Assembly (NCBI RefSeq): GCF_907163125.1
Contig: NZ_OU015319.1
Location: 2,108,001-2,172,000, forward strand
DNA from: Cloacibacterium caeni
GTDB lineage: Bacteria; Bacteroidota; Bacteroidia; Flavobacteriales; Weeksellaceae
DNA length: 64,000 nucleotides
Direction: 5' to 3'
The notes beneath the pieces are model-generated. The model ran no database searches. It saw only the letters and a program-made list of their open reading frames with translations, and had not been told where the DNA came from. Positions 58,867 to 64,000 of the stretch are shown piece after piece (position 1 is the first letter of the stretch; every line of letters begins with the position of its first letter). The position numbers and the translations under genes were made by a program.

Positions 58867-58907
58867 TAAGAAGTGTTACTCAAAACGTAACACTTCTTTT
58901 TTTGATA
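58867..58907 (+). terminator. Intrinsic terminator after the dps remnant
   Basis: The arms AAGAAGTGTTAC and GTAACACTTCTT are perfect and are followed by a T-run. Confidence 0.85.
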
Positions 58908-58910
58908 AAA

Positions 58911-58942
58911 ATGCTTATTTTTTAATTTATATTTTATATTTG
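58911..58942 (+). promoter_or_regulatory. Promoter of the LRR-protein gene
   Basis: TTTG (58911-58914) and TATATTTG (58935-58942) are 20 bp apart, matching the Bacteroidetes -33/-7 pattern. The leader would be about 15 nt. Confidence 0.65.
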
Positions 58943-58964
58943 CACAGATTTTTAAACACAAATT

Positions 58965-60590
58965 TTGAAGAAATTTTTACTTTTATTAGTATTCCTTATT
59001 TTTAATATTCATAGTGCTCAATACAGCGTTTCTACATCAGAGAGAAATGCACTTATTTCTATTTACAATCAAACCAATGGAGATAACTGGAGCCAAAAAT
59101 GGGACCTTACCAAAGATCCTTATTATTGGTACGGAGTAAAAATAGAAAACGGAGCAGTTACCGAATTAAGATTGAACGGAAACCTTCTCGAAGGCAACTT
59201 TCCTAGCGGTGTTTTGAGTCTTACCAATCTAAAAAAATTAGATGTAAGTTCTAATCAACTCGCCGGAAACATCCCTAATTTAGGTTCGTTGATCAATCTT
59301 ACTTATCTTAACATTAGCAATAATAATTTAAGTGGAGATTTTTACAGTAACATTTCATCACTATCTCATTTAGAAGAAATTCTACTAGGAAATAATTCTG
59401 GAAGTCTTGCTTCTACCAATTTCTCATCGTTTACCAATCTTAAAAGTTTAGACCTTTCTGGATTTGGTTTAACCGAAATTCCTAGTACATTAGGAAGTCT
59501 TAGTTTTCTTAAAAATTTGAATGTAAGCAATAATTCCATTACACAATTCAGCAATCTTTCTGCATTGGGGAATTTAGAAGAACTGAATATTTCTAAAAAT
59601 CAACTGACAGAAATTCCTTCGGAAATAAATGCTCTTGCTTTTTTAAAAACATTAGACGCAAGTAGAAATAATCTTACTCAGCTTTCGGCAATTAATAATT
59701 TAACCACTTTAGAATGGTTATCTCTAGAAAATAACAACCTGCAAAATCTTCCTACAGAAATTGCCACTTTACAAAATTTAATTCACTTAAATCTTGCTAA
59801 TAATAAGCTTTCTAGCAATTTTGGAGCATTAAGTTCTTTAACAAAATTAGAGCAGCTTTGGCTAAATCATAATGAGATTACCGCTTTCCCTACAGAAGTT
59901 TTAGCACTTCCTCAGTTGATGAGTTTATCCTTGCAAAGCAATAAACTTAGTGGAAACCTTCCAGCTAATCTCCCAGAAATTTGCAATATTTCTAACAATA
60001 GATACAGCGCAACAGAAATTCAGAATTTTCTCAATCAAAAACCAAATAACACAGATTTTGTGTATTCTCCTCAAAGATATGACGAAGAAAAAACCGAAAA
60101 AGTAGTTTTAGCAAGCGCCGTTAGTTTGAACCAATTGCTTTCTGCTTCAGATGGTTATGATTTCACTTGGTATAAAAATTTAGACAACAAAACTTCTACA
60201 ACTACAGAAAATTATAATATAAACGCTGTAAAAGCAACTGATTTCGGGAAATACACTTGCGAAGCCATTTTGATTAAAGACAATACACTGTATATTTTAG
60301 ATTTTGCAACTTTCAGAGAACCAATTACCTTAGAAAAAACCGAAACTTTGGCAACCAATAATCCCAATGAAAAAATGCTTGCCATTTATCCAAATCCTGT
60401 AAAAGATTTCCTTCACATCAAAAATCAAAATTATAAGATTGAAAATATTTCGATTTATGACTTATCTGGAAAAATCATTTACTCAGGGAAATCTACGATA
60501 ATCAACCTACAAAACTTCCCAACTTCCACCTATATTTTGTACATCAAAACCGAGGAAGGTTATCACCATTTTAAAATTATCAAAAAGTAA
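58965..60590 (+). CDS. Secreted leucine-rich repeat protein with T9SS type A sorting domain
   Basis: The 541-aa protein starts at a TTG. The signal peptide MKKFLLLLVFLIFNIHSAQ begins exactly there and no ATG serves, so TTG is well supported. Residues 22-60 resemble the LRR N-terminal cap (ALISIYNQTNGDNWSQKW). About 12 LRRs follow (LxxLxxLxLxxNxL, to about 355), then a PKD/Ig-like region (about 375-445), then a sorting domain (LAIYPNPVKDFLHI ... ISIYDLSGKIIY, about 467-541). It is probably a surface protein used for binding or adhesion. Confidence 0.88.
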   Translation: MKKFLLLLVFLIFNIHSAQYSVSTSERNALISIYNQTNGDNWSQKWDLTKDPYYWYGVKIENGAVTELRLNGNLLEGNFPSGVLSLTNLKKLDVSSNQLAGNIPNLGSLINLTYLNISNNNLSGDFYSNISSLSHLEEILLGNNSGSLASTNFSSFTNLKSLDLSGFGLTEIPSTLGSLSFLKNLNVSNNSITQFSNLSALGNLEELNISKNQLTEIPSEINALAFLKTLDASRNNLTQLSAINNLTTLEWLSLENNNLQNLPTEIATLQNLIHLNLANNKLSSNFGALSSLTKLEQLWLNHNEITAFPTEVLALPQLMSLSLQSNKLSGNLPANLPEICNISNNRYSATEIQNFLNQKPNNTDFVYSPQRYDEEKTEKVVLASAVSLNQLLSASDGYDFTWYKNLDNKTSTTTENYNINAVKATDFGKYTCEAILIKDNTLYILDFATFREPITLEKTETLATNNPNEKMLAIYPNPVKDFLHIKNQNYKIENISIYDLSGKIIYSGKSTIINLQNFPTSTYILYIKTEEGYHHFKIIKK

Positions 60591-60603
60591 GTTCAAAAAT
60601 TTT

Positions 60604-60611
60604 TACATTTG
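60604..60611 (+). promoter_or_regulatory. -7 element TACATTTG before the YCII lipoprotein gene
   Basis: A consensus TAnnTTTG lies 18 bp before the ATG at 60630. It includes the TTG at 60609, arguing against that codon as the start. Confidence 0.55.
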
Positions 60612-60629
60612 TTGAAAACCTTGTCACAA

Positions 60630-61145
60630 ATGAAAAATTTACTTTATCTAATCATCACTTCAGTTTTAGTGAGTTCTTGTATCATTTACCAAAAAGGTCA
60701 AGATGGAAAACCGGGAACCGCAGGTAAAAATGCTGATGAAATAACAACTACTCAGGAAAAAAACAAAAAATTAGCAGATTCTCTCGGCGCAGATGAACGC
60801 GGCATGAAAACTTATATGCTCGTGATTCTGAAAACCGGCCCAAAAGATGCTGAAATTACAGATAAAACACAGCGCTCCGAACTTTTCAAAGGACATTTTT
60901 CTAACATGGAAGCTATGGAAAAAGCAGGAAAACTGAAATTAGCGGGTCCTTTTGCTACGAAAAATAATCTTCAATATCGTGGGATTTTCTTAATCGATGC
61001 TAAAACCGAAGAAGAAGTAAAAACTTTGCTTCTAGGAGATCCAACCATTAAAAACGGAATTTTCGATGTAGAAATTCTTCCTTGGTACGGTTCTGCAGCA
61101 ATACCAATGCATCTGAAATATCATAAAATGATTTCTAAAGAGTAA
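60630..61145 (+). CDS. YCII-domain lipoprotein
   Basis: The 171-aa protein starts at the ATG at 60630, giving a lipoprotein signal MKNLLYLIITSVLVSSC (lipobox VSSC). The linker contains a collagen-like GQDGKPGTAGKNAD. The C-terminal 100 residues fit a YCII-related fold (MLVILKTGPKDAEITDKTQR, FKGHFSNMEAMEKAGKL, LAGPFATKNNLQYRG). The function is unknown. Related YCII proteins have dimeric ferredoxin-like folds. Confidence 0.8.
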   Translation: MKNLLYLIITSVLVSSCIIYQKGQDGKPGTAGKNADEITTTQEKNKKLADSLGADERGMKTYMLVILKTGPKDAEITDKTQRSELFKGHFSNMEAMEKAGKLKLAGPFATKNNLQYRGIFLIDAKTEEEVKTLLLGDPTIKNGIFDVEILPWYGSAAIPMHLKYHKMISKE

Positions 61146-61234
61146 TGATTAAAATTTAAAATGAATTATCATAATATCATTTTGAATTTTCAACAAAAGA
61201 TTTGATTTCATATTTTCTTTTGTAATTTTGAAAA

Positions 61235-62620
61235 ATGGAAATCTTATACATTATTCTCGCATTTATTCTCGGTGCTGTTTTGGCATATTTTATTTTGAAA
61301 TCTTCTTCGGTTTCTAGAAAAAGTTATGAAGAATTGCAACAAAACTTCAATCAAAAAGAAGCCGATTTTAACAAAATTATAGCGGAAATTTCTGCTCAAA
61401 ACAAAGCTCAAATTCAGAAAATTGCAGAGCAACAAGAACTTAACGAAAGACAAAACTCCGAAATTAAAGACCTTCAAAGCGATAAAAATCAATTAATCGG
61501 TTTGAAATCTCAATTGGCCGCTCAGAATGAAAGTCTTCAGCAATTATTGGATTCCCAAAAAGAAGAAATCGTGAAAATTCAGGAAGAAGCAAAACTGCAA
61601 TTCGAGAATTTAGCGAATAAAATTTTGGAAGAGAAAACCCTAAAATTCACGGAACAAAATCAACAAAACTTGAAGAATATTCTAAATCCTCTTCAAGAAA
61701 AAATTACAGATTTCGAGAAAAAAGTAGAAAATACGCACAAAGAAAGTATAGATTATCACGCAGCTCTTCGTCAACAAATTCTTGGACTTAAAGAAATGAA
61801 TTTGCAAATGAGCAAAGAAACGCTAAATCTTACCAAAGCATTGAAAGGCGATAGCAAAATTCAAGGAAACTGGGGAGAATTAGTTCTAGAAAGAGTTTTA
61901 GAAAAATCTGGTTTAGAAAAAGGCAGAGAATATGAAATTCAGAAAAGTTTTACCACAGAAGAAGGAAACAGAGTTCAGCCAGACGTAATCATCAATCTTC
62001 CTGATGGTAAAAAAATGATTGTAGACTCTAAAGTTTCTCTTACTGCCTACGAAAAATACATCAACGAAGAAGATGACGAACAAAAAAGCAGCTTCTTAAA
62101 AGAGCATGTGAATTCTCTAAAAAGACATGTAGAACAACTTGGAAGTAAAAATTATCAGCATCTCTATCAAATGGAAAGTCCTGATTTTGTTTTACTTTTC
62201 ATCCCAATAGAACCTGCATTTGCAATTGCTCTAAACGAAGACACGCAGTTATACAATAAAGCTTTTGAAAGAAATATTGTCATTGTAACGCCTTCTACTT
62301 TATTGGCAACGCTTCGCACCATTGATTCTATGTGGACGAATCAAAAACAACAAGAAAACGCCTATGAAATCGCAAGACAAGCTGGAGCTTTGTATGATAA
62401 ATTCGATGGTTTTGTCACTGATTTAGTTAAAATCGGCAAAAAAATGGACGAAGCAAAAACCGAATACGAAGGAGCCATGAATAAATTAGTAGACGGAAAA
62501 GGCAATCTGATTACTAGCGTTCAGAAATTGAAAATAATGGGTGCAAAAGCTAAAAAATCTTTACCTGATGCTATTCTTAATAGAGCAAATTCTAGTTTAG
62601 AAAATTTAGACGAGGAATAG
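61235..62620 (+). CDS. rmuC: DNA recombination protein RmuC
   Basis: The 461-aa protein has an N-terminal membrane anchor (MEILYIILAFILGAVLAYF), a long coiled coil (about 25-200) and the RmuC nuclease-like domain (QGNWGELVLERVLEKSGLEK, PDGKKMIVDSKVSLTAYEKY). RmuC limits inversions at short inverted repeats in E. coli. That may matter here, given the many inverted repeats in this window. Confidence 0.95.
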   Translation: MEILYIILAFILGAVLAYFILKSSSVSRKSYEELQQNFNQKEADFNKIIAEISAQNKAQIQKIAEQQELNERQNSEIKDLQSDKNQLIGLKSQLAAQNESLQQLLDSQKEEIVKIQEEAKLQFENLANKILEEKTLKFTEQNQQNLKNILNPLQEKITDFEKKVENTHKESIDYHAALRQQILGLKEMNLQMSKETLNLTKALKGDSKIQGNWGELVLERVLEKSGLEKGREYEIQKSFTTEEGNRVQPDVIINLPDGKKMIVDSKVSLTAYEKYINEEDDEQKSSFLKEHVNSLKRHVEQLGSKNYQHLYQMESPDFVLLFIPIEPAFAIALNEDTQLYNKAFERNIVIVTPSTLLATLRTIDSMWTNQKQQENAYEIARQAGALYDKFDGFVTDLVKIGKKMDEAKTEYEGAMNKLVDGKGNLITSVQKLKIMGAKAKKSLPDAILNRANSSLENLDEE

Positions 62621-62710
62621 AACAAAGGAAATCTTATGATTTTCATCTTTGCGAACTTAAAAACATTCAAATTTTAAAAATTTACTTTGCGCACTTTGCG
62701 TTTCAAAAAT

Positions 62711-63481
62711 ATGATTATCGAAAGCTTACAAAACGAAAAAATAAAAAATCTCAATAGATTAATTACAGACAATAGGTTTCGTAAGAAATCTGGAGTTTTT
62801 GTGGTAGAAGGGAAACAAGAAAACGAACGCGCATTGCAATTCGGTTTTGAAAATGTAGAATTTTTTATTTGCGAATCTATTTTTGGCATCAATCATCCCG
62901 ATGGTAAAATACATTTCGTTTCCAGTCAAGTTTATGAAAAACTAGCTTACAGAGGAACTTCTGAAGGAATCATTGGCATTTACAAAACCAAAGAATTTGA
63001 TTTGAAAAATTATCAGCCAAAAGACAATGCTTCAGTTATTGTAGTAGAATCTGTAGAAAAACCAGGAAATCTTGGGGCAATTTTGAGAAGTTGTGAAGCT
63101 TTTGGAATAGATGCTTTAATTGTTACCGATTCTAGAGTAGATTTTTACAACCCAAACGTTTTAAGAAGTAGTGTAGGTTGTTTTTTTGGGATGAATGTTT
63201 TTTCTGCAACCAATGAAGAAACTTTGGCGTTTTTACAAGAGAACAGTTTCAAAATCTACACCACGTTTATGGATGAAACCGCCGAAGATTTATACAAGAA
63301 AAACTTCAATGAAAAATCTGCATTATTTTTCGGAACAGAACATTCTGGTTTGAGTGATTTTTGGCTTCATAAAGGCGAAAATATTCTCATCCCGATGTCT
63401 GGAACTATAGATTCGCTTAATTTAAGCAATGCAGTTGCTATTACTTGTTATGAAATACTGAGACAAAAACTTTCTAAATAA
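62711..63481 (+). CDS. TrmH (SpoU) family RNA 2'-O-methyltransferase
   Basis: The 256-aa protein has an N-terminal substrate-binding domain (KSGVFVVEGKQENERAL) and a SPOUT domain with motif 1 VEKPGNLGAILRSCEAFGID, motif 2 FFGTEHSGLSDFW and motif 3 IPMSGTIDSLNLSNAVAI. It should methylate ribose in rRNA or tRNA with SAM. The TTG at 62687 would add eight residues, and the ATG at 62711 (MIIESLQNEKIKNLNRL) is preferred. Confidence 0.93.
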   Translation: MIIESLQNEKIKNLNRLITDNRFRKKSGVFVVEGKQENERALQFGFENVEFFICESIFGINHPDGKIHFVSSQVYEKLAYRGTSEGIIGIYKTKEFDLKNYQPKDNASVIVVESVEKPGNLGAILRSCEAFGIDALIVTDSRVDFYNPNVLRSSVGCFFGMNVFSATNEETLAFLQENSFKIYTTFMDETAEDLYKKNFNEKSALFFGTEHSGLSDFWLHKGENILIPMSGTIDSLNLSNAVAITCYEILRQKLSK

Positions 63482-63485
63482 AAAA

Positions 63486-63512
63486 TCGCCTCGTTTTCAC
63501 GAGGCGGTTCTG
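63486..63512. terminator. Bidirectional terminator between the trmH-like gene and the small lipoprotein gene
   Basis: The arms CGCCTCG and CGAGGCG enclose TTTTCA, with A-rich sequence on the left and T-rich on the right, between convergent genes. Confidence 0.75.
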
Positions 63513-63531
63513 TTTGTAATTAATTTCTTAA

Positions 63532-63816
63532 TTATTTTTTCACAGCTTCTTCTACTTTAGCTGCTCCTTCTTTCACTTTTGCAGCAGCATCCTTTACAGC
63601 GTCTTTTGCATCAGCAGAAGCATCTTTAGCAGCGTCTTCTACTTTAGCAGCAGCAGAATCTACTACAGCAGCAGCAGAGTCTACAGTTACCGCAGCTGAA
63701 TCTACCATTGCAGTTGCAGCAGAATCTACAGTTTCAGTGGTTTCAGTTGTTTCTTTTTTGTTACAAGCAACTAATGCTAAAGCAGCTACAGCTGCTACGA
63801 ATAATGATTTTTTCAT
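63532..63816 (-). CDS. Ala-rich repetitive small lipoprotein
   Basis: The 94-aa protein has a lipoprotein signal (MKKSLFVAAVAALALVAC, lipobox LVAC). It continues with repeats of VDSAA (five copies at about 30-57) and an amphipathic KDA/KVxE stretch that resembles LEA-like or YtxH-like helices. It is probably anchored in the envelope as an extended helix. The function is unknown. Codons within the repeats are nearly identical, suggesting recent tandem expansion. Confidence 0.8.
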   Translation of the reverse strand: MKKSLFVAAVAALALVACNKKETTETTETVDSAATAMVDSAAVTVDSAAAVVDSAAAKVEDAAKDASADAKDAVKDAAAKVKEGAAKVEEAVKK

Positions 63817-63870
63817 AATAATAAATTTAATTTAAGGGTTTAAAAATTTGTTTGTTTCATTTTGTTGATA

Positions 63871-63878
63871 CAAATGTA
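63871..63878 (-). promoter_or_regulatory. -7 element TACATTTG of the Ala-rich lipoprotein gene
   Basis: A minus-strand TAnnTTTG lies 54 bp before the start codon. The rest of the window to 64000 is AT-rich, without a recognised feature. Confidence 0.5.
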
Positions 63879-64000
63879 TAACCACTCCGAAAATATAATT
63901 TGAAAATTCATTGTAAATATCTTTGTAAAGAGATTTTACAAAAAAATAAGATTGATAATCAGGAAATTAAATATTTTGAATCAAAATTAAATTCAATTTC

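Overview
The window is AT-rich chromosomal DNA from a Flavobacteriia member, most likely Weeksellaceae (Chryseobacterium/Cloacibacterium-like). The evidence is the many TAnnTTTG -7 promoter elements without clear Shine-Dalgarno sites, type IX secretion (T9SS) C-terminal sorting domains, OMP_b-brl_3 and Y_Y_Y/LytTR signalling proteins, and the ribosomal protein gene order. No rRNA, tRNA or CRISPR array was seen.

Layout. 1-17.7 kb: the start of an OmpA-like porin gene, smpB, an ABC-F ATPase, recJ, a four-helix-bundle gene framed by inverted repeats, nadD, an outer-membrane barrel protein, and two amidinotransferase-fold enzymes. The same stretch holds a methionine operon (metY-metX-hom) behind a SAM-I riboswitch and a GH3 beta-glucosidase. 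17.8-27.0 kb: an accessory island (below). 27.1-30.6 kb: gltA, eno and a lipoprotein. 30.6-52.7 kb: the ribosomal protein superoperon (alpha, spc, S10 and str segments), interrupted between rpsJ and rplC by pta-ackA, a DUF1294 gene and an esterase. 52.9-64 kb: a propeller histidine kinase with its LytTR regulator, two T9SS cargo proteins (LamG and LRR), a broken dps, a YCII lipoprotein, rmuC, a TrmH methyltransferase and an Ala-rich lipoprotein.

The most interesting feature is the 17.8-27.0 kb island, which has the architecture of an integron but looks unlike the canonical one. A divergently oriented tyrosine recombinase with an early in-frame TGA faces an attI-like region holding a 17-bp palindrome. 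Beyond it lie four cassettes: a TCR/Tet-type MFS pump; a CDF-type metal transporter; an IS1182-like transposase unit; and a T9SS protein plus a hypothetical protein and a 21-bp repeat tract. Each cassette begins with GTT plus a short sequence whose exact reverse complement ends the same cassette (9, 10, 12 and 10 bp). This is the relation expected for integron cassettes that circularise through their own recombination site. Three boundary sites share one predicted fold: an asymmetric outer spacer, a 7-10 bp stem, a 4x4 segment with two A.C mismatches around two base pairs, a 6-bp stem and a 70-73 nt loop.

Other points of interest: twin ribosomal promoters sharing 21 identical bases at the split of the S10 operon, a long structured leader before the outer-membrane protein, and a small gene whose inverted-repeat borders supply stop codons for both itself and recJ.
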